From: Struthidea cinerea
Taxonomy: Eukaryota > Chordata > Aves > Passeriformes > Corcoracidae
Direction of reading: 5' to 3'
Assembly: GCA_013397865.1 (NCBI GenBank)
Contig: VZTI01005570.1
Span: 661,675-725,674 of the forward strand
Length of the DNA stretch: 64,000 nucleotides
In this document: positions 1 to 14,871 of the stretch, piece after piece
How the letters are laid out: the number at the start of each line of letters is the position of its first letter
Position numbering within the stretch: position 1 is the first letter of the stretch
The notes under the pieces: generated by a model
Database searches by the model: none
Told to the model about the DNA's origin: nothing
The model's input: only the letters and a program-made list of their open reading frames with translations
Translations under genes and position numbers: made by a program

Positions 1-3000
1 GACTCGTTGGAGCTTTTCTGTCACCCTTCAGGTTCAAATGAACCAATTGGTATAATTTAGCAACATATTGACAACGCAGCCAATGCAACAAAACAAGCTC
101 ATTTACACCAGCTGGCTCCCACGATCAGGCTGGGGGGGAGCTGGAATTGTTATCAGAGACAGCCCCAATGCCTTTGCGTTTCATTCTGAGGATTACATAA
201 GAAAGCTCATGTGATATTACCTCAACCAGCACATTCCTGTGCAACATTTCTCTGCCCGTACAAACCACCACATCCTCAGACTGCTTTTCTCCCATCTCAC
301 CAGAGCACAGCATCACATGCACAACTGTAGAGAAAACACAGCTCAAGCTCCAGAAGAAGAAATTGCAGTCAGTCATCTCTCTAAAAATCACACATGTTCC
401 CTTGTCAGCAACTCCTAAATTAATTTTTTAAGTGTGGCCTTGTTGTTCATATTTTCTAAATGTTTCGGCAGTTTGAAATCACGATACACAAGTATTAATA
501 CATATCTTGAAAAACATATGGAAGGATTTTCAAGTTATTAGTGAGTTATTAGCAAACATCATGTGTTATTTACTTGATGCAAAAAACTCTGAAATATAAA
601 ATTATCCTTTTACTTTCATGACTTCAGGGGAAAAAACAAAAATCAAACTAACCAAGCATTACTTCTAAAAAGAATGTACAAAAATATGCCCACCTAATGC
701 TTTCTCACAACAAACTCAAAAGCAGAAAAGGAAAAAATGCCAGTATCACTTTGAAATGTAATATCTGATCACATCTGTCAGAACTTAAATAGTGAACCCT
801 AAACACCACTGAAGCTCATCTCTGTGTGGGAAATTTGCACATCAGAGGCTGCATTCTCCTGCGCTGCTCAAATTGAAACCAGTGAAAGCTGAACAAATGG
901 GAAATGACTCAGGAGAGAGCCCTGTGAGACACAAAAGGCCAGGGTCTTTCAGAAGTTGGGTGTCTAGGAGCCAAGGAAACAGGAGTGACTAAGACTCTAA
1001 AAGGTTTTAGCATTCAAAGTGAAGAATTACTCTGAAATTGAGTTATATGACAGTTCTGATGGGTGCTCTGGGTGCAGAGGGCTTTTGTCAATCAGACATG
1101 TATTCAGTTATCCATCAGTAGGACATATTAATTGATCTAAAAGAAACTAATAGAGGAAATCCGTGAAAAAGCAGCACACTAGAGATTGTGCCAGAAGTGG
1201 ATCCATTGGAGTTTCTCTCTTCTCTGACCCCTGTAGGCCCTCCCATCCCAACAAATTGACATCTCTGGAGACACCAAAAGCCCTTGAGACTGGATGGCAC
1301 CACTGCACCAAAAAGGACACCCTTTTGGGGATGTGAAAAAAGCTGTAGGAAAAAATCTCCGATAGGTGGAGAAACTGAAATACTGTTATATTAATTGACT
1401 TTGCAGCATAAAAGCGAAGTAGTAAACTAATTTTAAAAATAATAAAAACATATAGACTTCAAGAGGTGCAAGCAAAACTTGGGGGAGGGAGGCACACCCC
1501 AAAACAGAACAATTCTGTGCAGGTTAAAAGATGCTAGAAGAAAGCAAATGTAGCACACATCTGTGATGTCTGCAATCACCAGCACTCTGAAATTAAAAAC
1601 AACCCACCTCACAAAAAATCTAGTGAATCAAATCAAGAAGAAGAAAATACAAAAAGTTAAATGACCTAAATAATTCAGTGTTGCTACAACATGAGTATAA
1701 AAGTGGTGTTACAATTATTGTTACATGTAGTAAAAAAACAATTAACAGTCCTCCAAATCTTTTTCTTTCTTAGATCACAGCTGTCTTCTTTCTCCCTCTG
1801 CCTGCGAAACGTCGTGCGGGGGTGGGAGTTCAGATGCAAGGACCAGAGGAGAGTAAGGGAATGATAGAAACCTTAGATCTTGAGGGCAAATATTTCTGTT
1901 TAGAATATACAGGGGCTTCAGCTTGCCCAGCTCTTGCTAAAAAAAGAAATGCTAGAATTGATACAGAAAGCCTCATCACTAATGAGGTGGGTGAGTGGCT
2001 GGTGAGTGTCCTCGCTGAGCAGCAGCACTTTGTCAATCACAGATCTGTAACAATCTGTATTTGCACATCTTTACACGCTGTGGTATAGGACAGTTCTTCT
2101 GGAAACAGAGTTTTGTGTGATTTTATATGTTCTTTATAGTAAGCAATAGCAAAGGGAAAGCACAGGCCTATGGCTCCAGAGGGCAGGGACACTGGTGACT
2201 AACAGAGCTGACACGGCTGGGCTGCCTGGGCCTGATCGATGCTCTAAGGTCTATCGTTTTCCTGGATCATTTACCATTTCCTTACTTTTGTACAGGAACT
2301 ACCCAGCACTGTGTTCTCAACATTTAATAAATCACTTCTTATAGTCACTGTCAAGGTACTGCAGGCTTAGAGAGAGGTATCTACTGGAATAAAAGAACTA
2401 TTCTAGTTATATGGGGAAACACTCAACGTTTTAATGTAAAAACACTAATTATCAGGAAGTTATGAGTAGGTTGTTTGACAGTGCAGCAGTGATGCACTTT
2501 CTCCAAGGAATTGAAATAGGTCAAACAATACATTGAATAGAAACAAGGGAAATAATAAAAGCTATTTTAATTCTAAGCTTGTGCGTATTTCCAAGGCATG
2601 CAATCTAGAATTTATTCATTACTTCATTTATAATTCTGACATCCTTGTTGTGTGGACATGCAAAGTCAGGCTCTGAAGCATTAACATTACGCTCCACACT
2701 TCCTTCCATAAAGAAACCCATATATTCTAAATTATGCTTTATTTTTAAAATCTCATTTCCTCACTTTATTTCTTTGAAATCAGTCTTCCAGAACAGAAAG
2801 GGAATGGGCATGAGAAGGCAAAATGTCTTTGCAACAGTTACCTCATCCTGCACTGCTCTGTCCTTGCGTGTGGATTACCTCACAAGATTCCTCTTGTTCT
2901 CTTTCTCAGGTAAGGAGAATAATTTTCCATCTGTTTTTGACATGGCACAGTCAGAAGTTCACCGACTGCAAATCCCCTTGTCTTTGCTACCAGCACACAA

Positions 3001-6000
3001 CAACAAACTGCTCAGCTTTATTGGCCAGTGTTTTCCAATGCCAGTAATTAGGTAAATCACACATAGCTTTTTAATTTACACACACACTGCTTCAGCACAG
3101 CCAAGAGTCAGTCAACTGTGGTAAGGAAGAGCCGGATAATGAGGTTCTCAGTGGGCTACTACAGCTTCAGAAATCAGACTGCAGTCAACAAAACCCAAGT
3201 TAGGGCTGAGTTTGGCCAGAGATGTCAAATCTAATATCCTAACATCTATACAAATATTCTGCAATATTTCACAGAATAATGTAAACATGGTTTTTTCCAT
3301 TTCATGAATCCTTGGCCTTTAACTCACATTCAAATCACATTTAGTTGCATCCCCCTCTGATCTTCAATTTAACACAAAGTTATGAGTTCAACATCCATGA
3401 TACAAATCTACGTCATTGCCTATTAAATGAAACAGATTTTCTGCTGAATTCCCTGCAACTGAGACTGTTATGTTGGTACAAAATAAGTTTAAAAAGTTGA
3501 AACTTCTTGGCTGGCTATTTATTATTTAAGAACACACAGCCTTCGTGCCATAAACCAGAATACAAATTCTTGCTAATGGTAAACAAAGGAGCAAAAGGAA
3601 GAAAAGACACGGAGCTGGGAACTGTAAGGAAAGATGCTTTCATGAGGACAGAGTATAATACACTCTGAAATTTCTCTTGGGAGCATTGCCATTACAGGCA
3701 ATATTCTGCTGGGGCTTCTGTTTTTCACTTCAGTCTCCACAAGCCAAAACACTGTAAAGCTGCATCTGGAAGTACATAAACGCTCCTACATCCAAAGTGC
3801 TCTACAGTTCTAATTTTATAACCTGTCACCCTACTCACCCTGAGCAAAGTGTCATGGGGTCCTCATATGTTACCAACTAAGTGCTTGATTATCAAGTTAC
3901 AAGAGATGTAATTATTAGTTAAAATCTGCACTTCCCACTGCAGTGTGTTTAATTCATTAATTTTAATGTTAAATTCAAAGTTAATATATATTTTCTTCCT
4001 ATGGTGGGGGTGGTTTAGAGCACGGCTGACTGGCAGGTAAGGGAAACATGCACACAGCTCTTTTTGATAATGCTACTGAGAAGATAATGAAGCATCAGAA
4101 ACTTAATTAACACCAAAGCTAGCCACCAAAGGAAGTCTAACCTGTTTGCCTACCACTTTAAGAATCTCTGCAGCAGCTATATCCTTCCACAACCATCAAG
4201 AGAGTACACATAATTCAGTCTTTTAATGGTGACAAGCTAGTAAATAAGTTATTGTCCCTCTTCTCTACACCTTTCAAGTTCTGCTAACTCCTCCTGAGAC
4301 CTGAGCTCCAGAACCACACAAGGCACTCAAGCCTTAGCATCTGCATTTATTCAATGACTTATAAAGAAATCTAACACCCCACCTTCTACTCCTTTTCTGA
4401 TAATTCCCTCCTTGTTGCATACACAGAGCATACATTGCATACACACATCAAGGCAAACTCAGCACTGACTGCCGCCGAGTTCTGGTTACCATCAGCCACA
4501 GAACTTATCTTTCGCTGCCAGGCACCTGTGGGCTGTGACAGTGGCACCCTGAGGTGCATCTCACCAGTGATTCCAGCTGCCAGAGCTTTTTGGGGTTATG
4601 GGTATTTCTGGACATCTTATCGCTCATCCTTCATCATTTTTGAGTGACTGAAGCATTTACTGCAGGCAAGCAGAGTGCTGTGCAGTAAACATACTCTGCT
4701 TTTTTCAGTAGGATCCATTTGTTTTGGTGGGAGTTATGGCTTTTTGGTTTTACATAACTGAATCAGCCTTTACAGTGTATCGTTCAACAAAATAATTGTG
4801 AAAGCTATGATTAAAAACATTCCAGTAAATACTTAACTCCACTGAAGCTCATGAAGAAAAAATATGTCCCTGAGAACTAAGGCTAACTAGGACTTTAAAG
4901 TTCCCAAAAATACTCAGGGTAATTTTTTATTCATTAATGACAAGCAGATTTTGTAGGTCTTATGCTTTGCCTTCCCACCTTTAAATTTTTTTAGGAAAAT
5001 TATCATCTATTCTTTTTAATTAGAGTTTAGAAAAAACCAAACCAACAAACAAACAAAAAAACAACGCAGAAAAACCTACCAGTCCTCTAATTTTATGTAC
5101 TTGAGCAAGCAGTGCAACTGAGGGACAAATAAATTCAGTGGTCAGTTTTCCCCTCCAATGCTGCACAAACTCACACAGTACAAGGTCTGCAGGGTGGGCT
5201 TCTAGCAGTGTAAATTCCAACGCTACACAAACCTCAGTCTTCGTTCACACTTCAAGTTACGACGAAAACAGCATGACAGAACAAAGCCACCACTACTTGA
5301 ATGCCAAAAAGGATAAAGGCGATGTTAAAATAGCATCAACAAATCTGCACTGTAGCAACACTTTATGATATTCACTATTTTCCCCTATTTCGCTTTAGGA
5401 AAGGAGAAGAATGAAACATCTGTAGCAGCTTTTCTTCTTGCTCTGAGAAGCGTTAAGATGCATTCGCACCCTTCAGTCCTCTCCACTCCACAATTAATTG
5501 GTTTAGATAACACAGACTAAGCACAATTGTAGCATTCATCTTGCAACAAAACTAGCCTTGAAATAGAAAACAGAAGTATTCCTTAGCTTTCCTGCACTCC
5601 TGAATCAAATCCATGTTAACCTAGGTTATCTAACAGTGTTAGCTAGCAGAGAACATGAAATTTCACATACTGAAGTTGCATCCTTGTTTCATTACACAGA
5701 TTAAGTCAGTATATAATTGAAACTGAAATATCTCCTACCTTTACCCATGAGAAATTTATGCAATACCACAAGCACTTTGTGTCTCACTGTACCAGTTAGA
5801 TGGTCGCAAAGCAGTCAGCTTTGAGCTGCTAAACAAAACAGCTTGAGGTTCAACAAATCAGCAGTGTTGGCATCTGATATAGCTCAAGTAAGGGGGAGGA
5901 GAGTCATTGTGAGATGTCACTGACAACTTCATTTCCACTTCTGTGCAAATTAAATGTAGGCTGGGGCACAGAAATGGAACATAATTAGACATAAAAAGTA

Positions 6001-9000
6001 GGACTGCAGGCTCTGGTTGACTGAAGATACCAGTACAGGAAAGAAAAAGCCAATTAAACCAGTAGTTCAACTCACAAACTGCAGCATTAATAATCCTAAT
6101 AGAACTACAAAACAACAACCACAAAAGTCCAGTTCTGGAAATGCAACACTGAGCACCTCCAATGGTAGCCTAATTCCATTATAAAATCTCTCCACTGGAA
6201 AATGCATCATATACATTGCTCTAGTGCCACCCCATTGTAGAAAAACATGTACACAAGCAACAGAGGTGAACATTGAAATATGAGAATACAGTATGAGCAA
6301 TTAACAACTCGTTGAGAAAAGATAACAGGAAAACTACATTATCCTCTTTCAATGGCTTTGAATTTTTAAAGCCAATAGATAAAACAACTGAATAACTGTT
6401 TTAACTTATACCACTTATACATCTTTCAACCTGCTAACCAGAATAATAAGCACCGTATTTCACAATCATTGTGTGAGGCCATTTTTAATGACATTTTATA
6501 ACTAGTGGGAGATTTATTGTCTACTCAGAAGCTGCCCACTAGGCAGCAAACTTATCACTGCTGCAGCTGCCTCTGAATTTGTCATGTTACAAAGCTGACT
6601 CAGACAGCAATTTTGAGCCAGAAGATCCTTGGCAGCAGCAGCAAAAATCCTAGTAATATCCTCTGGAAAGTACAACTGCTACTCTTGGAAGGGTGGAAAA
6701 GACCAAGGGAAAAAAAAATCAGCTGATGAATCAGATAAGCTAGCTTCAAAACACTTCAGTAATCATTGTCAGAAGCTCACAGGAGATGCACCCTATCACT
6801 AATCAATTCTTCTAACAGCATCCCATTTCAGATTTGTGCAAAGAAGTCCAGCCAGAAATACTCTTTACAGTATTTTGCTCCCTCCTCGTCCTGCGACTGG
6901 TTAACTTTTGTTTCTCCAGTCATGTTGCTTTTTACATTATCCTCATGTAATGTTGCCCAGGTCACACAAATATGTACACATATACTTAAATATGTGAGCT
7001 TTCAAATAATGGGTAAAGTGGATTCAAACAGTGGTTCTCGACACAAACAGTTCACCCAGTTTATCCAGGTTCAAGTTCAGTGCTTAACTGGGAGAGCACA
7101 TACACAACTGTCCACTCTCATCGAGACATTATTGCTTCTTAGCCATTCCTAATAACTTCCTTTACAATCTACCCTACTGTTCTCCTAAGTAAATCTTCCC
7201 AGAGCAAAGATCGCATCAGTGGTGCAAGTTCTGACCAAGGATACCAGGAAAGGGTGTGGAATGAGAGCCTGAGTGAAAAAAGAAAGGAATAATAAATAAA
7301 TCCATCAGGTGCTAAAGCATAATTTCTCCAAATATAAATGACATAGGCTAGCAGGTTGTAAAAGGAGAAGGAAAGTGAAAAAGACAACTAACAAACAAAA
7401 ATGCTGGAAATTCAGGATGTCAAGAAAACCCAACAAAAACTTGCTCACAGAAACAGCTAATGGGTCCCTTCAGGAAAGAAACATTGAGCATTACAAAGAA
7501 ACCCTTAATAGCTCTACGTAAGCCTACATTTTACTTCGCTGAGACATAACTTGGATGAACTCAAGGCTGAAGAAACATCACTCATTAAACAGTGGGGCAC
7601 ATTAAGTTCGTAAATAGCAGGTGTGTAGTTAATAATCCAATATTTATTTACATATTTTATGCATTTATTTCACAAATCAGTTGAACCTTTTACTTAATCT
7701 GCTTTTAACTGGGGTATAAGCATACCACTGCTTCTTCTCCAACTAGACCAATATTGAACCAAGGTTACCAACATCAGTTATTAAAAAGGGGAAAGTCCTC
7801 AACATCTAACCAAACATCTAAGCCTGGTTTGGAAGTACCCATTCAGACTGAAATTACAAGGTAGTCCATTTTGAATCTGGGATTTTTTTTTTTTTCTTTA
7901 ATCGTTTCAGTTTTCAATTTGTTTTTGCCAACAGTAAATTTAGACTGACTGCTGTAAGAAGCAGTGGAAAATGTGTGATGGTTTGGACCTAATTAAAACC
8001 TGAGCAAAAGCATGGAAAACTTGGGGGCAGGGGAAAGCACAAAATCAGTTCTCTACCACACAGAGAAAAGTGGAAATCTTTGGCTTCAGTCGTGGTTAGG
8101 CTGAATTAGCCATCTTTTGCACAGAGAAAAGCTTCATAAGTGAAAAGGTTATTTAAACAGATCCCATGCCAGCCCCCTTGAACAGGCACTGGCATGTATG
8201 AGAAAGACATACACCCACATCTAGAAGAGAGAGAGAATCAGAGTTTCTTTCCTTGAAGCTGATCTCATTTTTGCTGCAACAGCCTCTGTGGGGCACTGGA
8301 GGTTGGAGTGAGCTAGAACAAGCTAGAACAATTTTCAGACTATCTAGTTTGCATAAGCAATAAGGTTGGCATCTGGTGGCTCTAAAAATAAATATAATTA
8401 AAAAAAAAATCAGTCCTGAGATGGTGGAATTAATGTTTCACATCCCTTTTGGCAGCTTGTATCTCTCCATTTGCCAGCTACTCTATTTTCTTGCTATTTT
8501 CTCCAGTTGAGTATGCTTCATGGTTATTCAGAAGATTTATGTATTTTCTTATGCTACTGCCTTAGTAATGTCAAACACGCAAGATGATACTTTCTGCTAG
8601 CTAATTCTCTTCCCACTAGATGACAAGGACTTCAAAGACAGCATAAGCATCTTGAGTCTTTATTATCCAACTTCCCACTTGCGCATACGCTGCATGGAGA
8701 GTTTGTTTGAGGTGGCAACTTGATAGCAAAGCAAGACACAGAGCACATCAGTTCTGCACATCTTGACACTGCAGATGAGCTGCTGGAGTTCAGCATCAAA
8801 CAAAGGCAGCAGCACGCCCTGCCACACACTTAATCATAAGGCTGGCAGACTTATCTCCGAGCACACACGAGATATGGATATTGCTGAAAACCTCAGCATG
8901 TTTTAGGGGTACATCAAAGTCCAAAGCAGAAGGAAGTGGCTTTTGAGTACCAAGATCAATACCACCACCTGAACTGTTAGAAAAGAAAGACTTACAGAAT

Positions 9001-12000
9001 CACCACAAGCCAGTGTGGAAGCAAATCAGGACTTTCAGACATCCACTGTGGCTGGACAAAGTCTCAGCTGGTATCAGAAAAGCCCACAGATCTGTTCCAC
9101 GCACCAAAGCTACTTAGATTAATATCTGAATAGTGCTAATATTTGGGATGTCCCAAGGAACAAATACACGTCCCCAAATCCATGTATTGTATCCGTAATT
9201 ATCATAACACGGCCAATTAGTGCTGCTAATGATCGTTTCAGAAAATAAATAGATCACTGATGCTGTATTTTTCCATTCCAACACAATTGCAGATGCATCA
9301 TGAGGCCGTGGGCCTGAGAAATCTCACTTCGCACATCACGTCTCAGAGCCTGCAGTGCCCTTCCACATGCAGCAGTGCGGTGTATCCACTTCTGGTGATT
9401 TTCCCAGGCTCTCATTTCATCACAGCATTATCAAACAGATGCGAGATTTCTGAGGAGTGTGAACAACCAGGCAAACAGCTGAGAGCTTGTGCATTTATAA
9501 AACTTTGGCTGAAATTCAGCCTTCCAACAGCTGCAGCCATGTTCATGACATTTTGAAAAAAAAAAAAACCTCTGAACTTCACTCCTACGAAGATTTTGCT
9601 TTTGTGTGCAAGATTTTGCTGCCCTATTTTAGGACTCAGGAAGGACTCAACACTTCACATCTCTCTCCTTCTCTCTAAGGGTAAAGCTTAATTTTTAATG
9701 AATTGTAATTAAGAACTGAAGCCCCACCCCCGCACAGTTTATAACTCCAGCAACCATCTCTTCTATTCCCTTCCCTCGCTCTTCAGCACTGAAGGCAGAA
9801 TGTACAGAGAGCAGGACCCTCCCATCTCGTCACAGAATTAGACAGATGAATACACTGGGAGCACATCAGGAAGCAATTCAAATTATGGCATTATTTCAAA
9901 AGCTGTGTACTTTGGACATTCCTTGAAATGCCAGAAGAAATCTGAGGATCTGTATTTTTTTTCAGTTTTCATATCTGGGACACATTTTTTATAGGGAGAA
10001 CTTTCAAGGGTTGAGGGTTTAGTGTTCCGAGGTATCCTATAAATCAGAGTATAGCAGAAACCAGGACAGAATCTGCCCTAAAACCAAGAACAGTTAGAAG
10101 TCTCACTTTGTAGATGCTAATATTCTCCATATTGCTGTGAGCTATATTTGATATTATTTGTCTAGCATCAGAGATATGCAGAGTACTTCACAAAAATGCA
10201 GGAAATGGAGATTTACTCCTAGGAAATTTGTCTCCTGAGTTTTAAGAAAAAACACACCATGCAAAGGGTCACAAACTAGAGAAATACTAAGGTAACCTTC
10301 CCCTCTGATTATTATTCAAGTTGCCCTTACAGATGGCTTTCAATAAAGGCTTTATGGCTGAAGAGTTAGATAGGCAGTCATTGCAAACATCTAAGCTTTT
10401 AGTACAATGCTCATAAATTATCACATAGCAATGATTTTGAGAAAAATGGCAAGACCAAAACAAACAACAGCTTCCCCCTATGCCCCTTTTATTTTTTCCT
10501 GCAGACCCACAAAAGAAGGACTTATCAACTTCTCCCCCTCCTCAGTTTATAATTCCACTGTTTCCATACTGCTTTGATCTGGGCTTGCTGACAGACATGC
10601 ACTTCCCAATCCCATTCTGAACTGGGTGTCTAATTTTGCAGATACACTTCATTGCTTTATGTTCATTACTGAGTCTCCTCCTCGCATAATTATGGTACAC
10701 AGGAATCTGTACATACACAGACACTGTTTAGTTTCACCAGGACAGAGGCCAGAGCTAATAATACGCATGGGCTGTTGGCAGCAGTGAGAAAATTTAGACT
10801 GATGGGTGCTCCTATCTGTGTCTGATTGTTTATGGAACCAGGCAGGTGCCACCAGGGATAACTTTTGATGATTGTGTGCAGGATTTTGCTTGATAAAATG
10901 AAGTCATTCATCTGATAATCTCATAATTCACCTGGTTTTGAATCAAAATTCAGTCCTGTACATGTATGCATGCATGTGGCTACACATATGCACTCTGGCT
11001 GGCTTGTTTATAAATATATCAGTTGTTTGGTGTAGGATTTATGGGCTGGATGGCTGATAAACAACTTTGGCATCTCATTTCAGTTTTATCTGGGGAGAGG
11101 CTGTAACATGAAAAAGACTAAGAAATTATTCTGTGCTTCAGCAAGTATCTTAAAACTCTAATATACAACATCTCCCTCCCCCTGGAGCTTTGGGTACCTC
11201 TGGCGACACTGGTATTTCGAGAACTACGAGTTCACTCTGACAGAGGCACTAGGAGAAACAGTAGAGCTACTTCATTATTTTCAAACCCAGCAATAAACAT
11301 GGGATGTTAAAGGCTTCAGCACATTAGTTACTGATCTTAAATCTTTTTAATGATACGAAACATTTTAAGATCCACTGTTTGTCACAGAATATTCTCTGTG
11401 TTTACATACTATGATCTAAAGTATCATATTCAAGTAATGTATATAAAACACTGTTGGTAGCAGTTAGGATTCTTGACTTTTTCCAGTTTAACTAAAGGAT
11501 GCAAACCTCCCCTAGGTTAGCGCTACAGAAAGTTTTATTCCAGTAGATGCAAATTTCTTTAGATATTCAGTGGGGAAAAAGCATCTTGAATAAATCTCTG
11601 TATCAAAACAGCCCTTTGGCCTCATTGACTGATACACCACAGGACTGTGAAAGGAATGGAAAACACAAAGTGAAAAATCCCTCTATTTTGCCCAAGTCCA
11701 TTTAGAAAATCATGAATATAAATACCGTAGCTGTTCTGCCTTCTCCATCTTCACTTTGCCCCAGTTCTATGGAAAGTCTTCAAAACAGTAAAGACAGAAT
11801 TCGATCTTTGAACACATCTTTTACAAACACTGCTATCTCTCCAAACTCAAAACTAAACTTCTGCCATCCCAAAGGCGTACAAAACCCCCTCAAAGCAGCC
11901 CGTAATGCAGGGGGTGGGGGAGAAGAAAGTGCAGCCTATTTTGGAAGAGCAGCTTTCCAAAAGCGCCCTCTTCGTTCAAACAGGATCACTTTTGAACAGG

Positions 12001-12438
12001 CATAGCACTGACAGTGGCTTCTGGCAACCCCCAGCACAAGTAATAGGGAATCACAAGAAGAAGTAGTTGTCTGGGGCTTTTCTTCCCTTTCTTCAAGAAA
12101 GTACACGGAGACAAACCTTGTCCTGAAAAAAAAGTAATCTAAATCAAAATAAAGAGGAGAAAACTATCATTATTAACCTTCAAGGGAAGTACAAGTAAGC
12201 CACAGAGAAACAAGGTGATCCACTGGATGAGATACTGTAAACAGTGTTTACAGTAGAGCCAGGAAATAAACCAAGGATGCTTGAACAATTCTGCATCCAC
12301 TGCCTCAAATTTTTCTTTTTGACCAAAGCTTTCACAAATGAGGATGTGCACCCAAAACACCAGACTTAGATGTAGTTACAAACTTATAAAGTGCAAATGT
12401 AATGAATCACCTATTTAATTTCATTTAATTTCATTCTA
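1..12438. other. Unique AT-rich non-coding stretch
   Basis: I see no gene here. Open frames are short (up to about 136 codons, at 2,645-3,055), lack recognisable domains and overlap one another on both strands, as expected by chance in AT-rich DNA. The stretch holds a T13 tract near 7,883-7,895, an A13 tract at 9,556-9,568, AAAC-rich sequence near 5,041-5,062 and a 10-bp tandem duplication at 8,311-8,330. The segment 9,180-9,260 contains several TAAT/ATTA cores close together, which is compatible with a homeodomain-bound element but is not evidence of one. No CR1 or LTR sequence was recognised. Confidence 0.6.
8311..8330. repeat. 10-bp tandem duplication
   Basis: The unit AGCTAGAACA occurs twice in direct succession with no mismatch. 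It looks like a simple replication-slippage duplication. No coding or regulatory role is suggested by the surroundings. Confidence 0.9.
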
Positions 12439-12600
12439 AATCACAAAGTCACAGAATCCAAGTTGGAAGGGACCTTGGGACGGTTGCTAGTCCAGCATCG
12501 CTCTCAAAGCTGGGTCAAAGGCTGAATTTAGATTGGGTTGCTCAAGGCTTTGTGTTGAGAAGCCTAGAAAGCCTCCAAGGACCTGTGTATTCAATATGAA
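12439..12600 (-). mobile_element. CR1 LINE 3' fragment, minus strand
   Basis: CR1 is the dominant non-LTR retrotransposon of birds. Its 3' end, read in reverse complement, typically runs from an ACAGAATC-type tail into GTTGGAAGGGACCT, then a CTCAAAGC.GGGTCA block and a GTTGCTCA block. All of these are visible in that order here: ACAGAATCC near 12,451, GTTGGAAGGGACCTT near 12,462, CTCAAAGCTGGGTCAAAG near 12,503 and GGTTGCTCAAGG near 12,537. The copy is diverged, covers only the 3' untranslated region and carries no open frame. The inner (5') boundary is approximate. As is usual for CR1, no target-site duplication is evident. Confidence 0.88.
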
Positions 12601-14789
12601 ATTGAAATGGAATATGTCAAGGAGAAAGTATCCTGAAGAGATATCCTATCACTCACCTTTTGAAGAAAGCAGACATAATAATTCTGATCATAAATGATGC
12701 TGTTTCATATTACCTCATATTACCATTGACCTGGCTTAGGTGTGCAGCAAGTGAGGGCAAGCAGATGCCAAAAAGGCAGCACAGAACTTCAAATTATAAA
12801 TCCAACCGGTCTTCAGGTCTGTTATTTGAATTTAATGCAATGACAAACTGTGTTTACAATACAAAAACAACCACACACCCTCCAACCAAAAAGGTTCAAA
12901 CCAGCCTGCTCTTCGATAGGGACAGATGCTGTGTGTAAGCGTGCACATGAGTACCCCTCGTCCCATTATGTCCCAAAACCACTTTAGGATACTCATACAA
13001 CATAAGGCTTTCCAACCATTCCATTTGGAAGCATCTGAAAAAGCAACTAGTCAAAATAATAACTAGGGTGCAGAGTACTGAAAGGAAATTACTATGAAAT
13101 AATAGTTTATTTAATTCAAAATATTTTAGCCTATCCATGCTCATTTAATATATTTGAGATGATGTACTCTGTAATATTTTGTGAGGCAAAGTTTTTCTAC
13201 TACAAGACCTGCATCCATATTCTTTCTTCCTTTCTATTAAAAAAATAAAAAAATTAAATCAGTATTTTAAGAAACTTCTTTTCCAAGAAGTATAGTCTTG
13301 AAATAACTCACTCTAATGGTGGTGGACTGTAAATCTTAAAACAAATGGCACATGTATTTCTGAGAACACTCTCTAGTAATCATTGTCATTTATGTCTTTT
13401 AAAGAGCACATGATGTTGCTTGTGTAAACATTATTTTTCTTCCTCTGATTGGTTTCAATAAAGTAATTTTTCCAGGCAGAAGATTTGAATTACCATATAT
13501 TGAAAAGCAGAATGTCTTATACACATCTGGTTTGGATTTGTGAAGTGGCTTGTTGTTCATACATTTTCAGCTGTGTGGAATAAAATTGTGGTGATGAAAC
13601 AGTAAATATTTTTTTATTGAACACAAAGATGAATTCTGAGAACAGTCCGCTGTTAATTACTACAGGTACTCTGCCAAATATTTACTTCGAAAATCATCAA
13701 CAAACCAAGCTAACAAAGAAGAATAGACACTCGCACAGTGACCCATGGGGTTCAAACACACAGCTCAGAATCTTCCTGCACATCAGACAGTCTTTTCAGT
13801 TACCATCTGCAACAGGAACATCATCTTGCTTTTTTGACTTCTGTCACTCTAGCCTTTATCCACCTGAAATGAACTCTATCCCTGTTTTCCTTTGGACATG
13901 CACTGGAAAGTGTGCTGACTAGCTGTGGCCTCTACTGGGGCCCCAGTTCACAGAGTCGCAAAATAGCTCTGCCAAATCCATGGGTAAGAAGTGCTTTGTA
14001 GTTCAGTTAGAAGCAAAGCAATCCGTGTAGCCAGTAAACCCCACTTGCCCGCAAACCTCACCCAAGAGAGGTGGCTCAAGAGAAAAATAATAAATTTAAT
14101 CAGAAGATATGCAACAAGGTTACATGATAATAAAAAAGATGGGTGGAATAAAAAAACAAAACAAGAGAACCTCAGACTTTTAAATTCTTTTCAGTAAACC
14201 AAAAGAGGAACATTTTCTTGCTTCTCCTCTTAACCAGCTGGCAAGTTATCTTCTTCAGACAATGCAGAAGCCCTGGTTTCCTTTTTTGTACCTCTCAGTT
14301 ATCTATCTTCACATTATGCATACCACAGAGATCAGACTCTCTCAGAAACTGTCCTCACTGCTGAGCTTTCAAAGACTGCTGTTCATCAGTCTAGTCTTGA
14401 TTTCGATTGCTGATTCATTAGCATGTGCTTAAGTCAAGGTGTCTAGAGTTGACACTTTGTTACCTACAGCAATTACCTTTATTCATCTAGTCTGGAAAAC
14501 CTTACAGGCCAATCTTTAACAAAGCATCACACCTACAGGTCAGGTTACCTGCATGAACAGGACTGCTGATTTCATATACTGAAAACTTGGATTTCAGTAC
14601 CAGCAGGGAAGTGCTCCTGCATCCTCTGCTGGCCTGGATTACAGAGGCTGTCAGCCTCTCCAAAGCCCACAGCACAAGCCCCCCGGGTATCCCCTCAAAT
14701 TAAGGGAACACTACTGGAGAATTGCCCACTCTGAAAAACATTCACGTGGAAAGCTGAACTGTACATCCAAAACAGGAATGTATCGGATG
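12601..14789. other. Non-coding stretch, no gene seen
   Basis: Short open frames on both strands (about 60 to 100 codons) show no recognisable protein. A 10-bp tandem duplication is present at 12,705-12,724. Sequence between 13,200 and 13,260 is A/T-rich low complexity. Nothing else could be assigned. Confidence 0.55.
12705..12724. repeat. 10-bp tandem duplication
   Basis: TCATATTACC is present twice head to tail without mismatch. It is probably slippage. It lies inside an unremarkable AT-rich stretch about 100 bp beyond the minus-strand CR1 fragment. Confidence 0.9.
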
Positions 14790-14871
14790 TTACTGGAAGA
14801 AGCCATAGTTATTGAAGAATGTGAAGTTGAAAGACCTCCATTATGTAATTGTTTCATTGAAATAAGGGCAG
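14790..14871 (+). repeat. Left arm of near-identical inverted repeat pair
   Basis: This 82-bp segment starts TTACTGGAAGAAG and ends AATAAGGGCAG. It recurs in reverse complement at 16,341-16,422. I count three differences, all transitions, giving about 96 percent identity. Inward of the core (to about 14,895) similarity continues at a clearly lower level. Outward it drops quickly. The arm carries no open frame of note and does not fold into an obvious hairpin by itself. It does not match CR1 or either LTR. It may be a terminal inverted repeat of a DNA transposon, two copies of one unknown repeat in opposite orientations, or an inverted duplication kept similar by gene conversion. Confidence 0.9.

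Noticed and set aside
31..50. GGTTCA..TGAACC dyad that resembles a tRNA B box or nuclear-receptor site
   Set aside because: No matching A box or cloverleaf is present, and a 6-bp dyad is common by chance.
2645..3055. Open frame of 136 codons on the plus strand
   Set aside because: No recognisable domain, low-complexity composition, and another plus frame overlaps it. Compatible with chance.
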